DNA of 64,000 bases from Microseira sp041929235 (lineage in GTDB: Bacteria > Cyanobacteriota > Cyanobacteriia > Cyanobacteriales > Aerosakkonemataceae). The position numbers and the translations under genes were made by a program. This document shows positions 43,573-52,533 of this stretch, piece by piece (position 1 is the first letter of the stretch; each line of letters starts with the position of its first letter). The stretch covers positions 32,543-96,542 of the forward strand of contig NZ_JBHFNP010000115.1 of assembly GCF_041929235.1 (NCBI RefSeq), read 5' to 3'. The notes beneath the pieces are model-generated. The model was not told the origin of the DNA, searched no databases, and saw only the letters and a list, made by a program, of their open reading frames with translations.

Positions 43573-44520
43573 ATGATTACCTGGATTGTTGGTCATGTTT
43601 TAGCTGCCTGTATCGGCATCAGTTTGGGATTAATAGGAGGAGGAGGATCGGTTTTAGCCGTCCCAATTTTAGTTTACGTCATGGGGGTGTCACCGAAGCC
43701 AGCAATTGCCATGAGTTTATCGATCGTGGGTGCTGTTAGTCTGATCGGTGTGATTCCCCACTGGCAGCGCGGCAATGTTAATTTAAAAACAGCCTTTATC
43801 TTTGGCGCTGCCACAATGTTAGGTGCTTTCTTTGGAGCAAAAATCGCTACGCTTCCTTTTATTACTGGCACAATTCAAATGATTTTATTTGCTGTGATGA
43901 TGATGATAGCGGCTGGGTTTATGATTTACAAAAGTCAGAAACCTGCTGCTAAAACCGCTAATAATCAACTTGATTTGAGCTTATATCCCAAACCGATTTG
44001 CAAATATTGTTGGTTGTGGATGATGAGCGAAGGTTTAGGCGTAGGTGTGCTGACGGGATTGGTGGGCGTAGGCGGAGGATTTGCCATTGTGCCTGCACTT
44101 GTTTTATTGGGAAATACACCGATAAAACAAGCAGTTGGCACGTCACTGGTAATTATTGCTTTGAATTCTGTAGCAGCTATTTTAGGATATCTGGGACAGG
44201 TGCAGTTGAACTGGAATTTAATCGCTTCTTTTACAGTAGCCGCTAGTTTGGGAACCGTGGGGGGCGCTTATTTATCTCAGTTTGTTAACCCTAGGCAACT
44301 TCAGCGAGGGTTTGGTTATTTTCTCGTTGTTATTGCCAGTTTCATTCTGTTCCAAAACCGCAGCAAATTCTACTCTTCTCAGCAATCTATCGAACATTAT
44401 CAGCAGCAAGATCAGCGGGAAGTCTATAGCAGTTTGTCACCCTTGTGGCGCAAGGCAAGTGTAGCGGCACCCTTAAGGGTGCCGCTACACAAACTCAGCC
44501 CGCAAGACAAGGGCTATTAA
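43573..44520 (+). CDS. TauE/SafE-family sulfite exporter with repeat-derived C-terminus
   Basis: 315 residues, about 8 membrane helices in two repeats; glycine-rich motifs ISLGLIGGGGSVLAVPILVY and LTGLVGVGGGFAIVPALVLL are the family signature. Expected to move sulfite (or another sulfur anion) out of the cell, clearing the dioxygenase product. Residues 285-315 (YSSLSPLWRKASVAAP...) are encoded inside a TATAGC-family MITE (44425-44565), so the natural C-terminus has been replaced; all membrane helices end before it, so it may still work. Confidence 0.88.
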   Translation: MITWIVGHVLAACIGISLGLIGGGGSVLAVPILVYVMGVSPKPAIAMSLSIVGAVSLIGVIPHWQRGNVNLKTAFIFGAATMLGAFFGAKIATLPFITGTIQMILFAVMMMIAAGFMIYKSQKPAAKTANNQLDLSLYPKPICKYCWLWMMSEGLGVGVLTGLVGVGGGFAIVPALVLLGNTPIKQAVGTSLVIIALNSVAAILGYLGQVQLNWNLIASFTVAASLGTVGGAYLSQFVNPRQLQRGFGYFLVVIASFILFQNRSKFYSSQQSIEHYQQQDQREVYSSLSPLWRKASVAAPLRVPLHKLSPQDKGY

Positions 44521-44565
44521 CTTATGGAAAATAAAGTGTATTCTATCAAGTCACAATCCGCTATA
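44425..44565. mobile_element. MITE-like element, TATAGC family (copy 3), inside the TauE gene end
   Basis: Ends TATAGCAGTTTGTCACCC and, inverted, TATAGCGGATTGTGACTT; a perfect inner palindrome GTGTAGCGGCACCCTTAA / TTAAGGGTGCCGCTACAC. About 60 bases at the right end (44500-44565) match, inverted, the left end of copy 1 (13916-13980) at about 90%. Confidence 0.8.
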
Positions 44566-44647
44566 ATCCTAGTTGCGCTTTCATTGGGTTTTAGCAACGT
44601 TATATTTAATTGCAACTTGGTAGCAAATGGGTGCTGGGTTTCGTGCC

Positions 44648-45121
44648 TCAACCCAGCCTACTTTCTACAGTTTCTATCTCATCAATAGTAGCGAAAACCC
44701 AAACCCCTCCAGCCGCTGCACGATAACAGCCCATTGATTTGAGGTGGTGACATGCCATTGCAGCGATTTCCCAGACGGTTTCTGATGCGGCTGGGAAAAT
44801 TTTGTTTTCAAATATTTTCAATCCCGTAATGCTGCCCAATTGTTTAAGTTGCTCGGCTTTCTGTTTGAGTGTATCGGGGATAAAAGGATATTCCCACGCC
44901 CACATCCAGGTTGAATTGGTTGTTGAATAAGAACCTAGTGGCGTAATTTTCGCCATTAATTTAACAGTTGAGTTTTCTTTGAATTTTAAAATTCCTCGCT
45001 CCCAGTCAATCTCATATTTTTCGCAGTATCCTATGCCGAATTCTGCTTTTAAATAAAATTGCTTTTTCTCTAATTCTTCGTAACAATGGTCTAAAAACTG
45101 GTCCAAGTCGGTGTAATTCAT
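44648..45121 (-). CDS. DUF6882-like hypothetical protein
   Basis: 157 residues, soluble, Trp-rich; the stretch STWMWAWEYPFIPDTLKQKA and the later GGVWVFATIDEI match the DUF6882 family as I recall it. No catalytic motif is known. Isolated minus-strand gene. About 590 bases of repeats (GGGAATT strings, CGGGTTTC palindromes) separate it from the next minus-strand gene. Confidence 0.65.
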   Translation of the reverse strand: MNYTDLDQFLDHCYEELEKKQFYLKAEFGIGYCEKYEIDWERGILKFKENSTVKLMAKITPLGSYSTTNSTWMWAWEYPFIPDTLKQKAEQLKQLGSITGLKIFENKIFPAASETVWEIAAMACHHLKSMGCYRAAAGGVWVFATIDEIETVESRLG

Positions 45122-45610
45122 AATTGAGACACCATAAATCTAATAAATCAAGTTGCTAGGTAATAGGTTGTGACAGCGGGAATTGGGAATTGGGAATTGG
45201 GAATTGGGAATTGGATTAACAGGCTTTTGCCGTCAGCAGTCAGAAACCCGGTTTATTCATAGACGATTTTTCAGAGAAACCAGGTTTCTTTGGCTCGATG
45301 TAACTAACTCAAGTTGCTAGTTATCTCTCTGGGAGCGGCTAATGGCGTTCCCAGGCTCTGCCGTGGTCACGAGGCTAATGGCGAGATTGGTAACAATCCT
45401 ATATTAGCAATTAGCAAGCTTGCAACGCGCTTGTTTATAACTAGCAATTTGCGTTAACTAGCAACTTGAGTTAGTAGTAGATTCACTTCTTTTACCTCCG
45501 ATTACGCAAGAAAGGTGGGGAAGGGGAGGATGGGGAAGAAAAAACCCTCGCTCATCTCCCAGATTATTTTTCCCACAGCAACAAACGGAATTCACATCGG
45601 CGATAAAAAA

Positions 45611-45637
45611 AACCGGGTTTCTTAAAGAAACCCGGTT
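45611..45637. repeat. AACCGGGTTTCTT palindrome
   Basis: Thirteen-base arms AACCGGGTTTCTT / AAGAAACCCGGTT with one base between. Same family at 16250-16336, 24998-25056, 45245-45290, 49973-50000 and 52300-52325. Confidence 0.85.
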
Positions 45638-45651
45638 TCTGGGTAAGCGAT

Positions 45652-45679
45652 AAAAAAGCCTCCCAAGATTGAGAGGCTT
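45652..45679 (-). terminator. Rho-independent terminator of the 1030-residue protein gene
   Basis: Read on the minus strand: AAGCCTC, ten-base loop, GAGGCTT followed by a T run, 34 bases past the stop codon. Confidence 0.85.
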
Positions 45680-45712
45680 GGCTTTCAGGTTAGCGGAGAA
45701 CAACTTTAAAGA

Positions 45713-48700
45713 CTAGGTGGCGACAGCGATCGCACCCGCAAGTGCAGCAGCTATAGCCGACAGCAGCGCGGTGCCAAATAACCACCAAGCGGCGGTTTCG
45801 GCGGCTTTGCGGGTTTCTTCAGCTTGTTTAGCTGCTTGTCGCTTGACTTCTTCCACACGTCGCTGTGCTTCCTGTTGAATCCGTTCTGCGCGTTGCAGGA
45901 CGTTGTTACGTGCTGATTCAATTTGGTCGATAATGCGGTTAGCATCGGCTTCGGAGATATCCTCGCGGGAACTTAAAAGCGCTACCAGGGTGTCGCGATT
46001 GAACTCGCCCAGACGATGGCGTAAAGCATCGAAACCTGCTTGCCGGTCTTCAAACACCCGGCGGACATCGCGCTTGATGCCATCATAGTTGAGTTCGGGA
46101 CGATCCAAGGAGTTAAGGTAGTTGCGGATGCGGGCAAAAATCCCATCGATTACATCTTGTATGCGACGTTGGATGGTTCGCACTTGTTCCACAAATTGAT
46201 CGCGCACTGCTAAAACTTGATCCACAATGCGCGTAGCTTCTGCCTCAGATATATCCGGACGCTGAGATAGCAATTTTATCATCGTGTCGCGGTCGATCTG
46301 CGCGAGGCGATCGCCTAAACTTTCCATTCCCACCCGCGGATCGTGGAGCAACAATTGCAAGTCGCGTTTGATACCTTCGGGGTTAAGGGCATCTTTGCCC
46401 GTATTCCGCAGGTATTCTGCCAAAGTTGCTTGGAAATCTTGCACTTGGGCTTGCGTCCGCTTCGCGAGGCGGCGAGGCGCTTTGACGATGTTGCTAATCG
46501 AATCTTGTACTTGGTCGATAATTTGATTGACTTGGTCTTCGCTTAAGTCTTGCCGCTGACTCAGTAATTTTACGAGGGTATCGCGATCTATTTGAGACAA
46601 GCGACGGCGGAGAGCGCTCGCGCCTTCTTTGGGGTTGTCGAAGAGTCGAGCGAAGTCGCGTTTGATACCTTCGGGGTTGAGTTCGTCTTTGCCGGTATTG
46701 CGGAGGTAGTCGGCGATCGCATTGGTAACGTTGTCGTATTGTTCCTTCGCTTTATCCGCTACAACTTGCGGCGCGTGGACAACGCTACTCCAAGACTCTT
46801 GAACTTGATCGACAATCCGATTCACCTGATCTTCGCTCAAGTCTTGACGCTGGGACAGCAGTTTCACCAAAGTATCCCGGTCAAAGCGAGACAAACGGGC
46901 ACGGATCAAATACATACCAGCGCCTGGGTTATCCAGCAGGGTCCGCAGATCCCGCTTAATCGCATCGGGGTTGAGTTCTTCTTTCCCCGTATTCCGCAAG
47001 TACGACTCTAAATTCAACCACAGCGCTTCCGCTTCAGCTTTGGCGCGATCTTGCAGACCTTTCGCTTCGGACGCCACGAGATCGCGGGTTCTTTCCAAAT
47101 CGTTGACAATCGCGTCAGCTTCTGTAGGAGTTATATCTGCGCGCTGATAGAGCATTTGCAGCAAAGTAGCGCGGTCTAATTGAGCGAAGCGAACCTGCAA
47201 CTGTTCGTAACTCCCCTGGGTATCTTCCAGCAGCGGTTTGAAATTGCTCAGAATACCGGAAGTATTGAGTTGTTCTTTAGGTGTATAACGAAGATAATTT
47301 TCCACTCGCCTGCGGAGGTCGAAGATTTTTTCCCGTTCTTCTGCCGCAATAACCGAGTTTAAAACCTCTAACCGCACTGATTCCAAGCGGTCGGCAATTT
47401 GGTTAATTTCTTCTTGGGTAAGCAGACCTTTTTCTTGCAGGATATTGAAGAAATCTGCCCGCTTAATTTGCTCCAATTGGCGGCGCACTTCAATCGGATC
47501 TGCTTCCGCATCGTAGATTACATCTCTAAATTCCTGCCTGACTGCTTCCCGGTTTAATTGCCAGGGATAGGCATTCATTAGATAGTTTTCCATATCCAAT
47601 CGAATCGTATTGGCAGGTTGTGGTTGACCAGTTAGTTGCTTTGCACCACCAGCTACTCGATCTTTAACCTCTTGCAATCGATTTAAGATTGATTGGATAT
47701 CTAAATCCGACAGATCTGTTCTTCCCATTAGTGCGCCGGTAATCGCACTCATCGCCATTTGGCGTGCTTGACCGAACAAACCGGGAGCTTTTTCGGTTTG
47801 TTCTTGATTTGCTTGCTTAGCAGCGCGCATTTCTGCAATTAATTGGTCGAGTTTCCCGCTTAATTCGGGGGATTTTAACTCTTTAGCTGATGCAGATTTG
47901 AGATAATCCACCAATTCCCCCATCACATCCCGCTGGGGTAGGCGATTCGTGGCTTGTTTCCAAGCGCCTTCGAGTTGGTCTACAATCCGGTTGGCGTCGC
48001 GTTTGGAAAGATTGGTGTTTTTGGTCACCAAATCTACAAACGTATCGCGATTAATGTTTTTGAGGTTTTCTGGAGAAATAGATTTCAAATCTGGCGACGC
48101 CAGCAAGGATTCAAATTCGCGCCGGATTGATTTTACATCTAAATCCGCAGGGCGCAGAGTTTCCAGATAATCTTCCAGGGAATGGCGGATATTAACCGGA
48201 TCGATGGCGCTACCAATTTGCCGACCAACTGCGGCGGCGGCGGCTTCGGCGGTAGCAACGACTTGATTGCTTGCTGCTTTCGCACCCAACGCCGCCGTCG
48301 CGGTGCCTACAAGCGCTTGAAACCCGCTAGTAGCGGTATTGACAATCGAACCAATTAACGATCCTACAGTTGTCGAACTCGCCCAAACTAGCAGCGAGAA
48401 ATATGCACCCCAGATCACCAAACCTAGAATAGCGCCCAAACCGACATCAAAGGTGAGCAAGCTGAGATTTACTGCTAAAAAACAAGCCAGGAATAAGGAA
48501 AGCGTGACGGTGACTAAAGTCCAAATTCCCACAGTTTTGCTAACTTTGTTAATCGTACCGCCAAAGCTACCAGAATCATGACGATCCGAGTCGGAATCAT
48601 CATCTGATTTGCGTCCCAAATAGGAAATTCCAGCAGCCACAGAAAGGTTAGTTAGTAACAATTGGAACGCAAAAGCCAGCACTATCCCAGCAATCAAGGC

Positions 48701-48805
48701 TTCAAAAAACCGCACCGAAGAAATTGCTTCCGCTGCTGCGACAGGCACGGGAACCACCGGATCTGGCACGGGAACCTGCAACAGCCAAAATCCTATGTCA
48801 ATCAT
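45713..48805 (-). CDS. Large membrane protein with tandem helical repeats, unknown function
   Basis: 1030 residues. Membrane helices near 31-60, 93-118 and 120-148, and one at the C-terminus (AAWWLFGTALLSAIAAALAG). Between ~205 and ~975 at least seven repeats of ~75-110 residues follow the pattern YLRNTGKxELNPxGIKRD ... DRDTLVKLLSQRxDLSE ... RIVDQV; three in the C-terminal half are nearly alike, the N-terminal ones diverged. Linkers are coiled-coil-like. Neither a catalytic motif nor a signal peptide. I know such proteins only as cyanobacterial unknowns; a membrane scaffold or envelope tether is a guess. Confidence 0.8.
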   Translation of the reverse strand: MIDIGFWLLQVPVPDPVVPVPVAAAEAISSVRFFEALIAGIVLAFAFQLLLTNLSVAAGISYLGRKSDDDSDSDRHDSGSFGGTINKVSKTVGIWTLVTVTLSLFLACFLAVNLSLLTFDVGLGAILGLVIWGAYFSLLVWASSTTVGSLIGSIVNTATSGFQALVGTATAALGAKAASNQVVATAEAAAAAVGRQIGSAIDPVNIRHSLEDYLETLRPADLDVKSIRREFESLLASPDLKSISPENLKNINRDTFVDLVTKNTNLSKRDANRIVDQLEGAWKQATNRLPQRDVMGELVDYLKSASAKELKSPELSGKLDQLIAEMRAAKQANQEQTEKAPGLFGQARQMAMSAITGALMGRTDLSDLDIQSILNRLQEVKDRVAGGAKQLTGQPQPANTIRLDMENYLMNAYPWQLNREAVRQEFRDVIYDAEADPIEVRRQLEQIKRADFFNILQEKGLLTQEEINQIADRLESVRLEVLNSVIAAEEREKIFDLRRRVENYLRYTPKEQLNTSGILSNFKPLLEDTQGSYEQLQVRFAQLDRATLLQMLYQRADITPTEADAIVNDLERTRDLVASEAKGLQDRAKAEAEALWLNLESYLRNTGKEELNPDAIKRDLRTLLDNPGAGMYLIRARLSRFDRDTLVKLLSQRQDLSEDQVNRIVDQVQESWSSVVHAPQVVADKAKEQYDNVTNAIADYLRNTGKDELNPEGIKRDFARLFDNPKEGASALRRRLSQIDRDTLVKLLSQRQDLSEDQVNQIIDQVQDSISNIVKAPRRLAKRTQAQVQDFQATLAEYLRNTGKDALNPEGIKRDLQLLLHDPRVGMESLGDRLAQIDRDTMIKLLSQRPDISEAEATRIVDQVLAVRDQFVEQVRTIQRRIQDVIDGIFARIRNYLNSLDRPELNYDGIKRDVRRVFEDRQAGFDALRHRLGEFNRDTLVALLSSREDISEADANRIIDQIESARNNVLQRAERIQQEAQRRVEEVKRQAAKQAEETRKAAETAAWWLFGTALLSAIAAALAGAIAVAT

Positions 48806-48857
48806 AGAAATTCCCTCATTTTGTCTTCTTTTTGAGATTTATAGAATACACCCCGAC

Positions 48858-48923
48858 AGTAGGGACACGGCATCAACAATAAAGAATAGTTTTGACAACT
48901 ATTTATTTTTGCCGTGTCCCTAC
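48858..48923. repeat. GTAGGGACACGGCA palindrome
   Basis: GTAGGGACACGGCA (48858-48871) pairs with TGCCGTGTCCCTAC (48910-48923), related to the 35.2-35.6 kb array. The remainder of 48806-49238 is non-coding and must contain the hli promoter; a TTTACATT half-site on the minus strand at ~49218 recalls the HLR1 element but has no clear partner. Confidence 0.75.
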
Positions 48924-49238
48924 GCCGTAATTGGGGAAAAATTCACCCCCCTTGGGTTAGAATGGCTGGATATGAGGGTTAAAAACATCTCTCCCAAGTC
49001 TGAACTTTGCTTCAAGAGCAGGATTGAGAAGCGAGTTTATATAAAGTTGGAATAATTGATTTATTTTCTAGCTATTTGCTCACTTTCTAGAGATAGAGTT
49101 TTTTAGTGAAAATGGGAATTTTGAGATCAACCTTTAGATAGCTTGCTTTATGTACCTATAGACAGACATCGCTGTTGAGGAGGGTAGCTACTATCAAAGT
49201 ATCAAACGTTAAGTAATGTAAATCGAGGTTTGGAAATT

Positions 49239-49457
49239 ATGCAAACTCCTGAAACCCGCAGCACCACCAATCTACCTCCTGTTGCTCTAGCCTACAACGG
49301 TAAAGACCGCAACGCTTTCTTGTTTGGCTTCAATCCCCAAGCAGAACTGTGGAATGGTCGTCTCGCTATGATTGGCTTCCTCGCCTATTTGCTGTGGGAT
49401 ATGGGTGGCTATAGCGTTCTGCGCGACGTGCTGCACTTCATCTCTTATACCCACTAG
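49239..49457 (+). CDS. High-light-inducible (Hli) one-helix protein
   Basis: 72 residues from ATG 49239. The chlorophyll-binding helix reads AELWNGRLAMIGFLAYLLWD, with the ExxNGRxAMIGF signature of the LHC superfamily. Such thylakoid proteins bind chlorophyll and carotenoid, dissipate energy and help photosystem II assembly under excess light. The N-terminal ~35 residues are longer than in minimal Hlis. Single gene. Confidence 0.95.
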   Translation: MQTPETRSTTNLPPVALAYNGKDRNAFLFGFNPQAELWNGRLAMIGFLAYLLWDMGGYSVLRDVLHFISYTH

Positions 49458-49574
49458 AAACTTAACCCAACTCTTCTCTTTCATTAGTTGTTAGTTGTTA
49501 GTTATTAGTTGAAGAGGCATCAGCTAACGATTAATGACTAATAACTAATTTGTTTTTTAGGTATTTGTTAGATT

Positions 49575-49606
49575 GTAGGGTGCGTTAGCGACAGCGTAAC
49601 GCACCG
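49575..49606. repeat. GTAGGGTGCGTTAGCG palindrome
   Basis: GGTGCGTTA(GCGACAGCG)TAACGCACC hairpin; the same family lies at 28621-28650 and twice at 49872-49963. Confidence 0.8.
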
Positions 49607-49745
49607 TTACCCTCTTTTGCAATTTTATAACCCCTTTTTTAAATGAACCGCCATAGACAAGGGTAGCGGCTTCCCGCAGAGTAGACGCCAAGAACGCCAA
49701 GAAGAAAGAAGATTATAGGGGTTGTCGATCTGGATTTAATATTAA

Positions 49746-49840
49746 GCTGCTACGCATTTAAATCCAATAAAGAGGCGGGCAAGATGCCCACCCCACAAGA
49801 AGAAGGAAAAATTTGACTCTCAAATTAGGTGCGTAGCAGC
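49746..49840. mobile_element. 95-bp MITE, copy 2
   Basis: About 99% identical to 15708-15802, with matching ends TAAGCTGCTACGCA / TGCGTAGCAGCTTA when flanking TA is included. Lies in a repeat-rich gap (49458-50044) without genes. Confidence 0.85.
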
Positions 49841-49871
49841 TTACTACTATTTTTATTCAAACACTTTGGCG

Positions 49872-49963
49872 GTGCGTTACGCTGTCGCTAACGCACCCTA
49901 CTATATAAAAACACATAGTGCGTTACGCTGTCGCTAACGCACCCTACTATATAAAAACACATA
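49872..49963. repeat. Two tandem 46-bp units with GTGCGTTACGC hairpins
   Basis: GTGCGTTACGCTGTCGCTAA starts at 49872 and again at 49918; each unit continues CGCACCCTACTATATAAAAA. Confidence 0.85.
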
Positions 49964-50044
49964 GCAGAATCCCGGTTTCTTACAGAAACCGGGATTCTGA
50001 ACAAAATTGTCGATTAGTGCCTAAATGGTTGGTGCAACCCGCCT

Positions 50045-51382
50045 CTACAATAAAAAACGAACGATGACAAACAAGGCGGATGTTATTAATTGCAATGTCA
50101 TTACCGGGATGCCGTAACGCAAAAATCTTTGAAACGTGATTCGGCGTCCGTGTTGTTCAGCAATTCCCGCCGCTACGATATTTGATGATGCGCCTACTAG
50201 GGTGCCATTCCCTCCTAATGTTGCCCCAAACATCATGGCATAAAATAGCGGCAGCACTTCGGGGGGAAGCTGTCCTTGAAAGTCTGGCGATAAAACTTCG
50301 GCTCCTACTAATCCTACATTGACAACATATTGTTTGAGTAATGGCACCATCGCTACTACGAGGGGAATATTTGGAACCACGCTGGATACAAGTCCCACAA
50401 AAAAGAGGATAGCTATCGAACCCAAGGCTATATTTTTTCCTAAGATTGTTGCCAATACTCCTGATAAACCTTGAACGACGCCTGTTTTTTCCAATCCCCC
50501 AATTAAAACAAAAATCGACATGAAGAATATTAAGGTACTCCAGTCTACATCGCGCAAGATATGGTTGACTGTATCTATTTTGGTATGATGAGCCAAAAGC
50601 ATGGCTAAAGCAGCTCCCAGTAAGGCTGCCGCAGCAGGTGAAATGGGAACGGGTAGGGATTCTCCTACGACAAAAAACAGCAGTACAAAGGCTATAATTA
50701 ATCCTCCCACTGCCAAGACTCGCGGATGGTTAATTTGAGGATGGGGGAGTTGGTTGAGGTTTTCTAATTTGGTGTTCCAAATTTTACGAAATAAAAATGG
50801 TAGGGTGGCGACTACGGTAACAATAGCAATAACGCCACCTAAACTGAGGCGAAATAGGTAATCTGTAAAGCTGAGATTGATCGCATCTCCGACAATAAAT
50901 GTTGCCGGATCGCCGACGATGGTTAACAATCCGGCACTGTTTGCTACAAATACCATTAAAATTAGTAACGGAACAAAATTTATTCCTACTTCTTCTGCCA
51001 TTGGTGGAATTAAAGGTGCTAACAACATGACGGTTGTGGCGTTGGGTAAAACGGCACATATCGGCGTTGTAATGCCAACAATAGCTAATAGTAAAAGATT
51101 GCCTCTACCTTTAGCAAATATCACCATTTGGGTGGCTAAGTAGTCAAAAATTTTGGTGGGTTCAAAGGCGCGCACCAGTACCATGATTCCGAAGAATAAA
51201 CCCAAGGTTCCGTGACTTTGACCAATATAACCAATGGCTTCTGGCAAAGTCATAACGTTTAAAAATACGAGTAGCACTGCACCTAAAAATGCGGCAATGG
51301 TTAGGTGTATCCACTCGGTCATGACTAAGAAGATGACAGTAACAAACGTTATCGTAGCGATGATGGCTTGCCAGTTTTCCAC
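50045..51382 (-). CDS. ArsB/NhaD-type ion transporter
   Basis: 445 residues, about 11-12 membrane helices. Duplicated hairpin motifs typical of the ion-transporter superfamily are visible: LPNATTVMLLAPLIPPMAEE and VVPNIPLVVAMVPLLKQYV, with GDPATFIVGDAINLSF and GNGTLVGASSNIVAAGIAEQ. Family members exchange Na+/H+ or export arsenite or other anions; which one applies here cannot be read. No arsenic-resistance gene is next to it. Its ATG lies in a quiet region with no clear operator. Confidence 0.85.
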   Translation of the reverse strand: MENWQAIIATITFVTVIFLVMTEWIHLTIAAFLGAVLLVFLNVMTLPEAIGYIGQSHGTLGLFFGIMVLVRAFEPTKIFDYLATQMVIFAKGRGNLLLLAIVGITTPICAVLPNATTVMLLAPLIPPMAEEVGINFVPLLILMVFVANSAGLLTIVGDPATFIVGDAINLSFTDYLFRLSLGGVIAIVTVVATLPFLFRKIWNTKLENLNQLPHPQINHPRVLAVGGLIIAFVLLFFVVGESLPVPISPAAAALLGAALAMLLAHHTKIDTVNHILRDVDWSTLIFFMSIFVLIGGLEKTGVVQGLSGVLATILGKNIALGSIAILFFVGLVSSVVPNIPLVVAMVPLLKQYVVNVGLVGAEVLSPDFQGQLPPEVLPLFYAMMFGATLGGNGTLVGASSNIVAAGIAEQHGRRITFQRFLRYGIPVMTLQLITSALFVIVRFLL

Positions 51383-51678
51383 GGTATACCTCTATACAGA
51401 GTGAATGACTTGGTTGAATCTTACAGAAAAAACTCGATCGTAAAGATGGAATTTGCTGAATTTTTTGTAAAGTAATTCAGTTTTGTAGGTGCTGGTGCGG
51501 AACTCGCGATCGCTTCCTCTGGGATACAATACCGCCAGGGAAAATGTAATTAGGCGATCGCGTAGTTAATCGATGTCTCTACTGGCATAACACCAAGTAT
51601 GACATTAGTGATACTTTAAGATTGCGGATTGTCAATTTAAGCATTATTGACTAAATCTCAATCTGAAATCTGCTGTTT

Positions 51679-51915
51679 TCAGGAGGTAAAAATGTCATCT
51701 AAATTAGCGACCAGTACCTCTGGCGAAATGGGCATCAATTTGCACTAGCGTGCGGTCGGCATATCGCCAAGTGCAATAATCCACCATAGGATGATTATTC
51801 CTAAAAAACCAATGGCTGGTAGGATAACAACATCTCGAACAACGAGCGGTTTAGCGCGTCGCCAAGCTGCTTGTCCAGCAACAGCAATAGCAGACAAGTT
51901 GAGTTGTATTGTCAT
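51679..51915 (-). pseudogene. Truncated nitrate-type ABC permease gene (nrtB-like)
   Basis: From ATG 51915 one frame reads MTIQLNLSAIAVAGQAAW, RRAKPLVVRDVVILPAIGF, LGIIILWWIIALGDMPTAR, then TAG, and continues in the same frame CKLMPISPEVLVANLDDIFTS to a TGA at 51681-51679. This resembles the cytoplasmic start, first membrane helix and following loop of cyanobacterial NrtB permeases, which need ~275 residues. The remaining helices are gone. The 56-residue product up to the TAG could still be made as a one-helix membrane peptide. Confidence 0.6.
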
Positions 51916-52009
51916 AGGTGTCAAGAGCAGGTACAAATGTTACTGAGCAGTACCAGCCAAGGACACTGATGAGTTTAGAACATTAGGGAAAATGCTCGCT
52001 CTTCAGTCT

Positions 52010-52145
52010 CCTCTCAATGCCTACGAAGTTAGCTGACGGACTAGGGCTGAGAGTTGCCCTTCTCTACTGCACTCCTCACGAAACTAGCAGAGATTTGCCC
52101 CACAATTTGGTTCCTCCGCTCCAGCAAAAGCTGGATTAGGCTGAC
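52010..52145 (-). ncRNA. c-di-AMP riboswitch (ydaO-yuaA type)
   Basis: Read on the minus strand, the conserved elements come in order: GCCTAATCC (P1 5' arm), the stem CCAGC/GCTGG, GCGGAGGAACCAAAT, GTGGGGCAAATCTC, then AGTCCGTCAGCTAAC and TTCGTAGGCATTGAG, whose GTAGGC closes P1. GGGGAACC-like and CGTCAGCTAAC segments are the hallmarks of the ydaO class that binds two c-di-AMP molecules. It ends about 95 bases before ATG 51915, so it would have controlled the nrtB-like gene now truncated. In this class ligand binding usually turns expression off. Confidence 0.88.
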
Positions 52146-52299
52146 TTACTCTGATTTCAAAGTATTAAAGCACGTCTGTTTAAAATTGTCTAGCGCTGAA
52201 AGTTAAAGAATTGTTATCAGAGGTTCTGATTAAGCTCCGCATATCTGGGAGCATCTATCTCAGGATAGATTTTTTCGAGGGAGCGGGACTTTAGAATCC

Positions 52300-52476
52300 C
52301 GGTTTCTTAAAGAAACCGGGATTCTGTGGGTTTAGGGGGGCGGGTTTATTTAACCTGTTTGTGGGATGGAGAAATTGTTGGTAAAACCCGCCCCGAATTT
52401 CAGGCATCGCGGGGCGGGGCGGGTTTATTTAACCTGTTTGTGGGATGGAGAAATTGTTGGTAAAACCCGCCCCTAC
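52300..52476. repeat. Palindrome cluster: CCCGGTTTCTT hairpin plus two GGGGCGGGTTTA units
   Basis: A CCGGTTTCTTAAAGAAACCGG hairpin (about 52301-52321) is followed by two copies, at 52337-52394 and 52416-52476, of GGGGCGGGTTTATTTAACC ... GGTAAAACCCGCCCC, 79 bases apart. The same GGGGCGGGTTT family is at 27555-27618 and 58458-58518. Nothing else is seen in 52146-52533 except CAACTGT heptamers. Confidence 0.85.
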
Positions 52477-52533
52477 ATCAATAATAAAAAGAGTTACCTG
52501 TCAACTGTCAACTGTCAACTGTCAACTGTTGAA

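Noticed and set aside
49200..49230. HLR1 element upstream of the Hli gene
   Set aside because: Only one half-site (TTTACATT on the minus strand) is visible; the second direct repeat is missing.
52040..52090. Yfr1-like ACTCCTCAC motif on the plus strand
   Set aside because: The motif lacks the two flanking stem-loops of Yfr1, and the same bases form part of the minus-strand c-di-AMP riboswitch.
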